Source of the DNA: Clavelina lepadiformis
Taxonomy: Eukaryota; Chordata; Ascidiacea; Aplousobranchia; Clavelinidae
Assembly: GCF_947623445.1 (NCBI RefSeq)
Contig: NC_135243.1
Span: 23,444,479 to 23,508,478 of the forward strand
DNA: 64,000 bases
Reading direction: 5' to 3'
Shown here: positions 37,902 to 50,323 of the stretch, in pieces
Position numbering within the stretch: position 1 is the stretch's first letter
Layout: each line of letters opens with the position of its first letter
Position numbers and translations under genes: made by a program
Notes under the pieces: generated by a model
Databases searched by the model: none
What the model was told of the DNA's origin: nothing
Seen by the model: the letters and a program-made list of their open reading frames with translations, nothing else

Positions 37902-38516
37902 TATTCTTAAACACGAGAAGCAAGAAATTAAAAAATGTCAAAAGACTTATCGCCGCTTTTTATGACGATATTTGTTTATTTTATAGACGATTTTAGACCA
38001 GGGCGGACTGGCACCCGGCGGCCTGAATTTCGACTGCAAAGTCCGGCGCGAATCGAGCGATGTTGCCGATATGCTAATATCGCATATCGGGGCCATGGAT
38101 TGCTTTGCGAAGGCGCTAAGAGTGGCGGCTAAAATAAAACAAGATGGCGTCCTTGATAAAATGAAACAAGTAACGACACATTAAAATTTGTTTAGTCTTT
38201 TATGAAGAGATATTAGTCAAAACTTCTAAATCTGAAGATCGATTCAAGTCCTTTTAAGCAAAAACGTGCGGTTTATCATTCTTGCATTAAATTATTAGGA
38301 GTTTTGAAACTCCATCTTACCCTCACATAAAACTTTGTTCTGTTCCATTCGCAGGAGCGTTATGCCAGCTTTGGGTCTGGCTTGGGCGCCAAATTAAAAT
38401 CTGGCAACGCAACATTTGAAGACTGCCATGAATATATTTGCCAGAAGGGGGAGCCAGAGCGTCGTTCGGGACATCAGGAGAAATTCGAAACAGTTCTCAA
38501 TCGATATTTACTCTAA
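35415..38516 (+). CDS. xylA-like: Xylose isomerase, copy A
   Basis: D-xylose to D-xylulose (and glucose/fructose) isomerase, presumably cytosolic. Ten exons: 35415-35493, 35657-35806, 36052-36173, 36548-36705, 36929-37134, 37220-37303, 37489-37544, 37656-37832, 37987-38169, 38355-38516; 458 aa, with phases joining cleanly. It resembles the plant/class II enzyme along its length ([73 protein letters not shown]). All active-site residues are present: H122 and D125, metal ligands E253, E289, H292, D317, D328, D330, D360, and K255. No organelle or signal sequence is obvious. The intron-rich structure shows it is a resident nuclear gene, not bacterial contamination. AATAAA lies at 38661. Relative to copy B it has S89, C186 and C434. 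The symbol is by family only. Confidence 0.95.
37866..37902. repeat. GATT microsatellite in isomerase intron 8
   Basis: About nine tandem GATT units just after the donor of exon 8. The matching position of copy B (near 52785) has no expansion (ATTAATGACCTAACAATGATTT), so the array grew in copy A only or was lost in B. Confidence 0.85.
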
Positions 38517-40127
38517 TTTGAAAACATTTTTTATTAAAATTTTTCCATATTCGGTAAAGTTAAATGTTTGTTGGTAATATCATCAATTCAAATTTCCTGG
38601 TTTTTATTTTTATTTCAACGTGCAAGTTATATGCATTGATAAAATTTATATCGCAATCAAAATAAATTGAACAAATAGAAAGTTCTTCTGTCACCATTTT
38701 CTTGAAGTTGATGACGTATCATGTCAGAACACGTGAGTGTGGGATTGCTAGATGAAAGAAAAAATACCAGCAAAATAGAACAAAAATTGTGCCAATACAT
38801 TTTTGCAGCTCAAAGTACTCTAAAGATGAAGCACTGTTTTATGAATCAAGACGAAAAAATGATTTGTTTTAAAAATGCGCATAAAGACCAAAACTCCGCC
38901 ATATTATTGTCTCATGTTTTTGCAGAGTTTCCTCGGTGAAGTTTTTGTAAACGCTTTCGCAAAAGTGAATAGAATGGAATAGAAATGAATAGCGCATGGA
39001 TTGATATTTTCTGCTGTGTCAGGATGTGGTGTGCGGATCCGCATCGATTCTGATATTTGGTATAGAAATACTATTTTTCCGGTGTGCTTAGGAATCCGAA
39101 AACACCAGTACAAAAGTTGTTGAAACATCTCTAACTTTTTTGCGGGCGCTTGATTTCTAGGCTAGATTCCCAACAAGTTCTATGTTGAGACTTACGTGTA
39201 TGGAGCATATGGCAGATGTAACCTTGACGTGAACGCGACCTTTACAACTTGTTTACAATTGTTAAATGCGGCTGAATTACCTCGCAACAGGGGGTAATGA
39301 GCTGTGTGCTGGAAATATCTGAAGGTCTATCTATCAGTGGATCTGAAGATCTGTTGAAGGTGAAGCAGAAATATCTTTAAACCCCAAACACTTATCATTT
39401 CATCCGTTTCTTTTACTTTTGTGTCCAGGAGTATGAACTTTGATTATGGGTTGGACAGCAAACTGGTAGCTGACTGGACTACATTTAAAGATTTAAAGGT
39501 TCTAAGATTCTGTGGATTTGGTTTTGAAATTTAGTGGGTTGGGTTCAAGCCCATGCCAATGTTAGAACTCATCCGACTTCTGTTCCATGAAGAAAAAACT
39601 AAACAGAGACACAGAAGAAGCAAAAAGTCTACGTTTACGACGAATAAATTAAACAAAGTTATCTTTGTCAATATTTAACGCTGTGTGAGTTATGGATCCA
39701 AAGTGACTATAAACTGACTGTAAAATATATTAAAGGTACTGTTATTAGAATGATGGCAGTGTTTTGGTTGTTTTTTGTTCCATTATTATTACCAATTCTT
39801 GGTTTTTATGAAGTGTTGTAAAAAAAATCAACAAATCTCAATGTCAGTAATGAAAAAGTTAAGATTCCTAATTTTTGCAGCCGTTCTTGTCATGGATTCC
39901 ATTTAACCTTAGACATCATATCTGGAAGTCGCAGAAGGCATTCTAAGCGAAGAATATACTAGAGACAGATGTTTTGTTTGTTCTCTGTCCAAAATTTATC
40001 CACCCAGCTACTTTAACGAGAGGTTCAACTTACGATACACTACTTATGCTATATGAGGTGCCCGAGGCATTTTTTACTTCAGTTGAATCCCAATACGTAC
40101 GTGACTTTAACGTTACGTTTACTTTAA
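38517..40127 (+). other. Downstream of isomerase, possible unresolved exons
   Basis: A 1.6-kb stretch with several exon-like segments flanked by AG and GT: 39291-39359 (VMSCVLEISEGLSISGSEDL), 39429-39498 (SMNFDYGLDSKLVADWTTFK), and a segment after AG near 39912 (TSYLEVAEGILSEEYTRD..). Phases between them do not join in an obvious way and no family is recognised, so no gene model is offered. The same segments recur in copy B (54170-54900) with both silent and replacement differences. Confidence 0.25.
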
Positions 40128-40673
40128 CTAGCGAAGGATGACAAGTGGTAACACGATCAACAAAAATAATGAAGAAACAATGATCAATCCAAAATGATCA
40201 ACCCAGCCTAATACAAAAGCACTTAAAACACCTTTGGTCATATATCGCTTCGCAAAGCAAGCCGAGAAATATATCCGCCTTTGCTTTATAGAACTTTGTA
40301 TTTTGAAACGTGAAAGCGATATCTGCTTCACATGCTTGACTAAACATGAATAGGTTAATAGGTACCCAAAACAAACACAAGCGCCAAGGTGTAGTAAAGA
40401 TAGAGCCAAGATAATAAAAAATGCTTTTATTAGTGAAAGGTTTCGGTCGATGTCACAGCCATTGTTAATGTTCTTAGGTTCTTGGTTGATTTTACCTACG
40501 CAACGCAGCAGGATTAAGAAAGCTAGAGACAGAAATTCGAGCAAGAAATTTAAAAACCATAAACGGCCTAGTATCCATTTTCCACAAGAAACTGAGAGTT
40601 GGCAGAATAAGTTTTGAAGCTTGACACAAGTTTGTCAGAAAATTGATGCAGATTTTCAGGAACCAAAGAAAAC
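40128..40673 (-). pseudogene. Membrane-protein exon of the repeat unit, copy in block A
   Basis: Homologue of the minus-strand membrane exon described at 55023-55567. Here one extra base (in GAGACAGAAATT near 40530, against GAGACGAAATT in the array units) shifts the frame in the N-terminal part. Only the last 138 codons or so remain continuous, with three hydrophobic segments. It is probably a non-functional copy, or an allele of the array member if the block is a haplotype artefact. Confidence 0.5.
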
Positions 40674-41640
40674 CTGAGATATTCCTTAACTAATAATTGT
40701 TCCAGTTTGAAAAATGCTTTTTTATAGCTTCTAATTTAACTTTTGTGGCGTTTGCATGAACATGTCTGACGTCATAAATGGACAATGATAACAATCTGCA
40801 GTTAAATATATGAAATATCCCAAATATGTGTTTACGACTGAGTATAAAGTAAGTGACAAGAAGTTGTTGCGGCCCAAATTTACTTTCAAAAAAGATCAGT
40901 TAAGCCTTTTAATACACTAAGAAACAACAAACTTGTACAGCGGTTGCTTTTTATTTGCTAAGTACTGCGTTTGGTCACGTTCAACAAAGGTGAATAAACT
41001 GTAGAGTTAAACAGAAATATTGAACATCGCGTATTGACAAAAGTCCTTGAAATGTCACTTTTCGCATGACCACCTACGCGAAACAATGGCTTCACATTTA
41101 TTATAGGAACTGAAAAATCTTCCTGCGTATGCTTGAACACACACGAACAGACCATGTCGTTTCTTCAAATGAAGCGGTACAGATAAACTGGAACTCGATT
41201 TTGGTAACGAGCTCTTTTTAGGCAGGTATCGGTACAAAAAGTATATTTTTATTTATTTTACACAAGCATTTGTACCAAAATAAAGTACTCGACAGCCAAA
41301 AAGCTAAAAAGTGGTCATAAGTATTAAAACGGTGTTTCGAGAAAGAAAGGAAAAAACGTTGCTATTCAGAAAAAAGATAACGATTTTTAGGCCGCCGTGT
41401 TCTTGTGATGTATTTTAAAAACGTACGTTACGTCTGGTCAGTGTGCTTTTGGTATGGAGAGTGATTTTGCCGTGATATCTTAAAAAATAATAAATTTATA
41501 TCAAGATTTATGTTTCAAAAACAACAAATAATATACGATAAATATTTACTTATTCCAGTAATCAACTTATTAATAAAAGTTTCACTTTCACGTAACTTGG
41601 TTGGGACAACGTTACGTCTTGGAACAAAAGAAACGCAACA

Positions 41641-41778
41641 ATGCCAGATAGCCCAAAGAAGTCAGCCGCGAAGGAAAGACCATCCAACGAGAGAGCACCA
41701 AAACCAAAGGAGAGGTCACCAGGGTCAGAGAAGGGAAAAACCCAACAAGAACAGAGAACACCAAATACACCAAAGTAA
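41641..41778 (+). CDS. Small charged ORF of the repeat unit (block A)
   Basis: 45-codon frame from ATG in a favourable context (AACAATGCC), starting MPDSPKKSAAKERPSNERAP. It is extremely Lys/Glu/Pro/Ser-rich and low-complexity, with no hydrophobic segment: the look of a disordered phosphoprotein N-terminus. It ends ..TPNTPK then TAA, but a GT within the last codons (AAA|GTAACC) could be a donor, making it a first coding exon. It is identical in sequence at 56535-56672, 58992-59129 and 61463-61600 and begins again at 63935. Unknown function; coding status unproven. Confidence 0.35.
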   Translation: MPDSPKKSAAKERPSNERAPKPKERSPGSEKGKTQQEQRTPNTPK

Positions 41779-42216
41779 CCAACAATATCATCCTCGGAAG
41801 AAAACTGTAAAAACAATCAAAAACGACAACAGTGATTTGTAAAAATAGCAAAAGACTTGGAAGTATCATTATAGTCCACATGTTATTTAGTTATTCTTTT
41901 TCTTTTTTGTGATGGCTGGCCCCTTGTACCGGACAAAGTACAAAAGATATGTAAATAATGTAATTAAGTGATTTGTTCCGTTTTTGATAAAACTTTCTGA
42001 TGTAAAGTCGAGTGATGTGCGAAACTTAATTGCCAGATTTTTAAAAATAAAATGGCACTTTCCATCATGATAATTTTGTGTGTTTGGATTCAAGCCTTAA
42101 AAAACCAGAATGTTTACAACATGTTGCAAAAAGCTCCTTCTCCATTTATTTATAAGATTTAAAACAGTTTATAGTTTACGGTGGGTAAAAACTAAAAACC
42201 ATATAAAAGTTTTTAG

Positions 42217-42497
42217 ATCATTTTGTTTATTTTTTGGCCACAAATGCTGAAAAATTGTTAGCCCAGGTAGTTCAGCAAATTATACTTTACCATTTAACGG
42301 ATATACAAATTCTTGAATTTTTAAATACAATTTACCAACAAACCTTGATCGTGTGTTACAGTTCAACTACGGTTTTATCGCCGCTTTTTACTCCTTTTTA
42401 TCCTGCGCTGTTGTTTTTGACCAAATGGTGGAAACGCATTTCTGTGTGTAAGATGTCGATTATTCTCCAGTAATTACTTGCAACTTTGTACAGTAAA
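42217..42497 (+). other. Possible exon in the repeat unit
   Basis: A 281-bp stretch bounded by TTTTTAG and a near-perfect donor (AAA|GTAAGTATAAC). Array units at 57112-57392 and the following copies keep both sites and an open frame (..AEKLGVQVVQQIILYHL..). In block A the same frame contains a stop. Differences between A and the array are mixed silent and replacement changes. It could be an exon of a gene spanning the unit or chance. Confidence 0.25.
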
Positions 42498-42578
42498 GTA
42501 AGTATAACTTATGGGCGACATCAAGCGGTAAAATGCATTACTTTACACCATCATCCACATCTTAACGATTAACTTTGT

Positions 42579-44732
42579 GAACGTGAATAAGTTTCAAATG
42601 TTGCTGCCGATAAATACAAAATCGCTGCTGATCCAATAAATTTGTCTTTCCGATTCACTTTTAATCAGGTTGTCTGCGAGCTGAAAGAATGACCAGGAAT
42701 GGTGAATAATGCAAACACAATACACTGCAAATTAATTGTATGATTTTTTATGCAAGACATAAATTTTCTAAATGAGAACTTATCTAACAGTAGCTGATAT
42801 AACTGAAATGCCATATCTACCTCAACAGGACATGTGCGTGTAGAAAGTTAAGCAGAAACAAGACGTTAACCTAGCACTCCTTTGTCTTTGATATAGTAGT
42901 TAGATTTAACTAGACCTTAAAGGGGAGGTTCACCTTCAAAAAAAATATCTAATGTAATTCGAAATACAATATTTCAAAGTGCAATTACTAAACTCAAGCA
43001 CACTCATTCTTTGTACTCGAGTTCATGAGGTCGTTACCATTGCGGCTACGTCATAACCGCTTTGAAGGCCTGACTTGCTTGAAGGATCTAGCTCGCTAGC
43101 AGCATCTAGCGTTAATACAGTATAATTTCACAGTCACTTTTCTGCTTCAACTCGGCCACATCTTAGATTACAATTGAGTAAATTCTGAATCATATTTCCT
43201 ATTCATAGAAACCTGTGCTTTCTTTTTTGTATCGTTTTGCTGGCATTTGCGATGAACTTGGGCCGTGGTACATTACAGTAGTTGCATATTATATGATTTT
43301 ATTTTCAGAAATGTTTCGTTTTCAAGTGTGGCTAAAAGCATATAAGTTAATACAGAAAGTAAAACACTTATTTCACTGTAAGTAGGACATAAGCTAACCT
43401 GGAGTAGTTCGACAAATGCATCTTATTCTATCAGCTTCGGTGTCAATCAGAAGTAAAAATAAAAAAGGCAATTTTCGCTCAGAGCTATTCATCTGAAGTA
43501 ACGTGTACCGTTAGATGGCGCGGTGGAGCTAAATCATATTTTTATTACCTCTGGAAAAAATCGCTAATGATAAAACTATTTTGTATTTCAGCTTTATTAG
43601 CATTTCAATCACATCTCATGAGTTAGAATTCCCGAAGATCCATGAAAAGAAAAACACCAGATAACCACATGGCCCTCTGTATATTATTTATATATAATTA
43701 TAACATAACGACAGTATTAGAAATCTGAGCTAACAATTTATCACAAATTGTTACTTTACCTGTCGTATGTTATTTCATAGATTTGTTCGCAATGATTAAG
43801 ACTTTCTTTGAATCTGTGAGTCTGTTAGAAATTGTTTTCCCTAATGTTTGAGATACTGGGAATTTCCTAAAATCTGGAGTAGAGCCAGTGAAATTTCGAT
43901 TCTTGAGCGTCAGATGCTGCTAGAGCATCCAAAGAAGTATCGTTCAATACAAAACGTTCGTATCGATGATCTACAAATCCATTGAACCCAAAACGGACTT
44001 CTCCCATTACAGGTAAGTATAGGCTGTATTTCGACGTAGAAAGTTAACTGTGAAGACCAGGTCACTTTCATGACTCACCGCATCGAGAATAATTTCTAGG
44101 CTATAAGTATTGCAAAAGCCGAGCGTTGTATTTTTAGATTTGCAGCTGTGTCCGTTCCAACCAAGCTGATTCTTCTTTAACTGTGATCCCCTCACCAAAC
44201 ACATCAGGTGGAGACAAGATGTTTGAATAAGACCCTTTATTTGCAACAGAGCTACCGGGCTACAGCTTAGACGTTGGAATGCTTGATAAGATAAGGAAAA
44301 CGTTCTAAGTAATAAAGCTACAACACACGCACAAATCAGATAAAAACAATTAAGACATGTTAAAATGAGCTATACAGTAAAACTTGAATAAAACATAAGT
44401 GTGAGGTCATTCATAATTCTGTCACATCAGCACCTACTGTACGTGCAGCAACGTTGGCCTCTGTCCACTTCATTGTTGGGCGCTGCATAACTGTCTGGTG
44501 TCGCGGTACACACGCCCACCATCTCGACGCTGTCCTAAACGGTCTCTTTGATATTTTGACCAGTATTACTGCGTTTCACAACATTAGAAAATGCATTCAT
44601 TTCTACCGGTATCCTACCGGTTGGGCAACGCCGCGAAGAAGATTTACTTTTATTAGGTGCTCTACTTATAACAATGGCAGTGAGTTTACAAACCTTGCTG
44701 TGTGTGAGTGAGACACCAAAGGCCAAACTAAA
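42579..44732. other. Unique spacer between the two large copies
   Basis: About 2.15 kb not present elsewhere in the window. AT-rich at first, with a possible mobile fragment starting GGGGAGGTTCACCTTCAAAA near 42922. It ends in a GC-richer 300-bp patch (44440-44730) that has open frames but no recognisable domain. It stops abruptly against BBS4 exon 7 of copy B. Confidence 0.5.
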
Positions 44733-46437
44733 CTTTTTGTAATAGACTCATCGCCTTTTCTGGTTCATCCTTTTCAAGATACAACTTTGAGAGGGCGCTG
44801 TACGTGACAATGTGACGATTTCTTGACAAAGCTTCTTGGTAGCTAGCTTCAGCCTAAAATATCAAACTCAACATAAGAGCAAATGTTATACAACAATTAC
44901 AACATGATCCTGCAACCTGCCGCGATAAACTGTAATGTCACACAGAACAGTTAAAAGCTTTTGCACAGTTTTATAAAACAGGATACAACAATAAGAATGA
45001 CATGATCTAGCGTAGGACAAACTTTGTCATATTGCTTAAGGAATTGGTAGCAGACTCCAAGGCAGTGGCAAATGTCCCAATCCTTTTCTCCCAGCTCTGC
45101 CGCATGGTTGTAGCACTCTAGTGCACCCTTGTGTTTTCCGAGAAGAATTCTAATTCAATTTAAAATATATGCTTAAAATTTGATGAAGCCAGGTCAAGGC
45201 GTTGCAACGTAAAGTTACTTGTGTGAAAAGCTACAGAGCGATAAAAAAACTTAAAGGTTACAAAATTGAACAACTTTACTGAAAAACCATTGCTTTCACA
45301 GAGAGAGAGAAACAGTGACAAATTAAACTTACAAATTTTTTGCAACTTGCTTCAAGTTATCGGGATTCTTGGAATTGAGAAGATGGCAAGCTTGGAAGAG
45401 CTCGAGTGAATTCTGAATGTCCCCTTCATTTCTCATTATCATTGCCTGAGTAATTAACAATCATTTAATACATACAAACTATGCTTAATAATGATGTCAC
45501 AATACGTCCTCACCTGGATATAAATGGCATACTCGCACTGGCCGCGTGTTTCCTTTAACTGTTCTTGTATGAGGCTCTACACGAGGGTACATGGTGAAAC
45601 AGTGACCTCACCTTATGTAAATATGATGAAACTTATGTTCATGGAAACTGCCGTTAATACCTTGCAAGTGTCGTATTCTTTCCTCACAAAATGTCTGTGG
45701 ATCAACCAGTTTCGACGTTCAATGATTGGTAGTTGTGGTGTATCTTAGCCAAGAAAGAAAACTAAATTAAACATTTCAAGTGTGGAGCTAGAGGCAGTTA
45801 TATATGATGTCACTACACAAAGGTCGAAATATGGCGACTTGATACACTAAATCTTTACACTTTAAACCAAGCCATATCTTCTGCAAACTCAACAAAGCAA
45901 ACATGTCATTCTCACTTTTCCTGCCTCGGATTTTCGGTTTAGATTGGACGGTTGCCGTGGGAACAACAGTAACATTTGTTTTGTCCGACTTTTCTTCCTT
46001 CTCAACCTCATGAACAAAAGAATATTTAGTGCGGAAAACATTAAACCATGTTTGTCCTATCAGCATAAAACGAGAACAAAATGTTAAACAAAACTTCTAT
46101 TACTGTCCTAGGTCGGTTTAGATTACACAGTAACACTTCAAGGTGTTCATATCATTTGAACATAAGACATTTTGAACATAAGAACATAACATAAGATATG
46201 AACATATGAACATAAGATAACTTTCAGTTGCTGACATGGGCTATTGCAAGAAAAAAAGAATAAAAACATAATTTCCCAACTAAACTCAACATTGTTTTGT
46301 TGTCTAATGGGTTAGCTATAAGTTGCTGTAGTGCCTACAGCACTTTAAACAACGGAATTTATATTAATGAAAAACACCTTTGGTGCATACAGAATTTGCG
46401 TATTACTTACTGGCAATGCTTCTTCACTAGCAGACAT
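44733..46437 (-). pseudogene. BBS4: Truncated BBS4 (exons 1-7 only)
   Basis: Exons 1-7 of BBS4 with all splice sites as in the full gene (start codon at 46437-46435). Immediately after the last base of exon 7 the sequence changes: the donor GTCCTT is replaced by TTTAGTTTGG, so the frame would read one more residue and stop (..AAA GTT TAG). A transcript would give about 209 aa covering only the N-terminal TPRs, which is unlikely to join the BBSome. One exon change against the full copy was seen (CGTT to CATT near 45429). Confidence 0.85.
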
Positions 46438-49400
46438 TCTTCTTTCTCAGAACAATGACTACTTTGTAAAACAGAAGTATCACAAACTTATTAGTACTTT
46501 TACCTGCAGACCTATAAATCAAGCTACACAATAATAATCATAATATCTGACATATAATAGTAGTAGGTCTAAAATTGAAGTGGCAGCTGGCAAAATGGTT
46601 TAAACCAAAACGACAAAATTATCATTAATAAATTATACAGCAACCTGGCTGGTTCTACGCAGAGATTTTTAGCATCTCTTGGAGCAGTAGCATTGGAGTG
46701 TATCTAGAATTTTCTCGTTCATGTAGCTAGACTAAAATTTCACGTTTATGGCGAACCCCAACACTCTTAACTATGAGCAACTATATACTGTCGTCACGCT
46801 ATAAAACAAACCAGTCGTTTTTATAAAGTCACGTTTAATTGGTCACATCCAAACACCGAGTCATCCCTACGAGAAAAAATGCACAACCTTCATATTTAAT
46901 GAGGGACGGGGGTGCCAAACAATATGATCAAAATAAATAAGAACAAAAACAAAAAATGGTGCCAAATGGTAAAAACGCTTCAAATGGAAACACAATGACG
47001 AACGACCACACAATATGTGAGAAACGAAGTACGTAACAGTAGTGACCTTGAACTTCGACAAAAATGATTTTGAGTCAATTTTACTTTTGCACCCATACGT
47101 GAAGGCTTGAATGGGAAGTAGATATGAGATAATGAAAAGGAAGTTACGTCATAATAATTCCTCAATACTCGATCAATATTCATACCAATGCAGTGTCTAT
47201 GTTTTATTTTCAACTCCTGTATATATAGTGCAATCTGATTATCTTAATTGATATACTTAAAATCATTTCATCTATCTGTATGAATCACCAAAAGAATTGC
47301 AGTTAAAAACCTCGTAAACTCTGTATTTCTTAAAAACTATAAAATAATTATTTCCCTAACACAGAACAACCATCAACAGAACAATTGACATGACTCAGGA
47401 AATAAGCTATGAAAACAAATAAAAGGCTATTTGGCAACATAAGTTCAATTCATGCACAGAGATATCACGTGAATTTAATTCCCAATAAAGTCCTACAAAG
47501 CATTGTTTCAAATCCATGTTAAAATATGAGACCAGCATGCAAACTGCATTGTAAAACATTTCATGGTATGGTATGATAATCTTTATTCTCAAACTGAGAA
47601 AAGTCTACACGCAACTTAAACGTGACGATGGTCCTTCGTGCTTGAGCTCCGGTTGACAAGTTAGCTTTTGTGCAAGTATCCATTGTCAAACGATTTTTAT
47701 TTGGTTTTTAATTTTTCATATCGTATTGTCCAAATTTAGAACTGTCCACTAGGTCCATTGAACAAAAGCAAGTGCTGTTAATGTCATGCCCAAGGGCTTT
47801 TTAACGGTATAACACCACTAGGTGTCAAATATGGAACACGAGTTGCATTTATTACGAGGCCAGTACTCAACTGGAATGTATTGGTACTTTATGTATCGTA
47901 TCGGTACTTTTGGTAAGATTTTGCGTGTGCCATACAACCAAAATTGATGCACAAAAACACCCAGACGCATTAATGCCCAGGTGCATGCAAAGTACAGCAG
48001 TTTTTAATGAGAAATCTAGCATGCAAAGATGAAAATTTTGGCATAATGGCATGCACTGAAGCCAAATTCTATCATATGTTTATTTATTATAAATCAGTGT
48101 TAAAACAACCAGCTTCTTTGTTTGTTGATTATGCCTAAATCGATGTAAAGATAAAAAAAAATCCTGGGGTGTAAGCTGACAAACCTCGTGCGTGCAGGTG
48201 CCACACATTCTACGGCATGGCCCTTGCCTGTACATATAGAAATTGACTGATTTAATCTAGTCCTATTTATGAACTAAAAAAGTAAAAATTGAGTGCGTAC
48301 AAATTCTTTTCCAGTCATTAACTACAAAACATACACATAAAGTGCACAATCTTGCTTATGAAAAATAATATTCATTGCGTCCATGCTAAATTCTGCAGTT
48401 TGGGCCGCTCGAACCATTCCAAGCACTCGGCTACCGAACCGACTCAAACTGAAATGTTGAAATCGCAATACGCAGCCCTTCAACTGTTTAGACTAAAGCC
48501 TTATTATATAGCCGCAATAGGTATACCGATACATGATGATCAGTCTGGCGCACATGCCTATCTCATATTTAAAACTAGGCCTGGCCTAGACCAGCTCAAC
48601 TTTGCAAAGTTTACATTTGCCTGGTAACGATTCAAGATTAATATGCCATGGAAATCTTAACGTACCCGGCAATTTTACGATTTACTGTCGACTTTGTAAT
48701 TTTTTAAATACTGTATATGGTATTATAAAAACTTTTGGCCTGGGACTGCAGGAAGTATGGCAATTGAAACTCAACGATCATTACCGGATACCGAACTAAC
48801 TTTTGTGCAAGTTCCAGTTAATGCGCTCCGTTTATATTTGCCTTCTGGTATTTTGCTTAGCAAGAAAATTGAAACTATTCCCCAGACTTACTGAATAGGA
48901 GCAGGTTTCGTAAATACCTTGCAAAACAATATTACAACAATAATGCTACCGAGCGCCACCCAAAACGGGCCGCATTATTACGAGTTCAGCTCTCGAACCA
49001 TTCCGCTACCGAGCAGACGAGTTTTTATAGCTTTTTATTAAAAAATATCAGTTCATGAAATCCAATAACATAAATTTGTTTTTTTGTAAGTAGGAACTTT
49101 ACTAAAATACTCAGTGCTTTTTAGAATAATAAGCCTTCAGAAAATATTAAACTGCAAATCTTGAACATAAGAAAAACATAAAATAAAAAATGGGGATTAA
49201 TGAAAAGAAGATTTTTATTTCAGATACCAAACGAAAGTTCATGATGTTGACAGCGACATAACTTGCACATTCGATGAAAAACGATTATTATAGCCAAAGC
49301 CCTAAGGCATATTGATTTGCAACCAACGGCTAAATAGCTAGTTATTATGTCGTTTCCAATTCAATTTTAATATTATCGTGTGTAGATCGTAGGTCTACAT

Positions 49401-50323
49401 GGTGTTTTATATTTGATTAAGTTTGTTCTTCAATCTAAAATGCCTATAACTATTAAAAGACGCTCTTATCGCATGCTTAGCAAGTAAGCGGAAATGACAT
49501 CATATAACTGCTTGTAATTCTACGCGAAACGTTGTTATAGCTGTACGAGGAAAGCAAAAACACGTTAATGTAAAAGTTATGCAAACACTTGCATTTTATA
49601 TATAGCAGCACAACCTTTTGTTGCAGTTATAGATTTATACAAAAGTGGAATTTGATAGTGCAAAGTAGCCTAAACACTTGTAAACCAATGTAAAAACTAA
49701 TAGCTGCCCATAGCAACGTGTAGTAAGCTGACTTACGTTTGGCGTGCCAGTTTCAACATGGTAACTCGCTTGGATGTAGCCTGTTTTCGTCTCTTATCAT
49801 TAGCTCCATGTAGTCCTGTGTTTCTTGTCTTTCAATTTGCTGGAAGTTAATTATTAATTTAACAACAGGTGCAGCTTTACCTGTCTCGTTACTAAGTTAG
49901 TCCAGGACGCAGTTGTGTTTGCGCAAAGGCTGAAGTCCTTTTATGCCAGCTAAACTTTTGCAAAGCAACTAGCGAAAATTTTTCTAAAAAGTTTTTGTGT
50001 ATTCTCTTGAAGTCGTAATTAATCGACGCTATCGGCCATGCTCGTAATAAGCTCAACACAGTTAGTCGTCAGTGTACATAAAATGTTGATATTCTTCGAG
50101 TATCAAAGGAAACTGAAGCACAATGATTTCGACGAATTTTATTGAAAGAATATGAAAAGGTTTAAACAGCATTAAGCCTACTGATGTTTTTGCAACGTTG
50201 CGAACTGCATTAAGTTAAGATGAAGAAATATTCAAGTCACTATAATCGTTGTAGGCTGTTGCCACTATCATCAATCATGTGGTTTATATTTTGTTAGTAA
50301 GAGTGGTAGGTGATCAAACAAAT
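46438..50323. other. Copy B of the BBS4-isomerase spacer
   Basis: Near-identical to 31522-35414, including both tRNA-like remnants. No gene is recognised. Confidence 0.5.

Larger units (their letters stand above)
29817..42578. repeat. Large duplicated block, copy A
   Basis: Matches 44733-57472 in the same orientation (offset about 14.9 kb). Left edge is the last base of BBS4 exon 7; right edge follows TTAACGATTAACTTTGT. Contents: BBS4 exons 1-7, a 3.9-kb spacer, the xylose isomerase gene, 1.6 kb downstream, and one 2.46-kb unit of the later array. By eye the identity is very uneven: only about four differences from 29817 to about 36050, roughly 2-3% through the isomerase gene, about 5% at 39300-40120, very few at 40125-41930, then about 5% to the end. 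Confidence 0.93.
40125..42578. repeat. Single 2.46-kb unit in block A
   Basis: Corresponds to one unit of the tandem array at 55018-64000. It opens with CTAGCGAAGGATGACAAG and closes with AACGATTAACTTTGT, after which the sequence departs from the array. About 0.3% differences from the array units in its first 1.8 kb and about 5% in the last 0.65 kb. Confidence 0.9.

Noticed and set aside
37866-37902. Short regular repeats as a CRISPR-like array
   Set aside because: It is a plain GATT microsatellite in an intron of a eukaryotic gene.
41562-41881. Minus-strand hydrophobic frames of 84-89 codons in each unit
   Set aside because: They are the reverse of the Lys/Glu-rich plus-strand ORF and its flank; Phe/Val/Leu richness follows from that composition.
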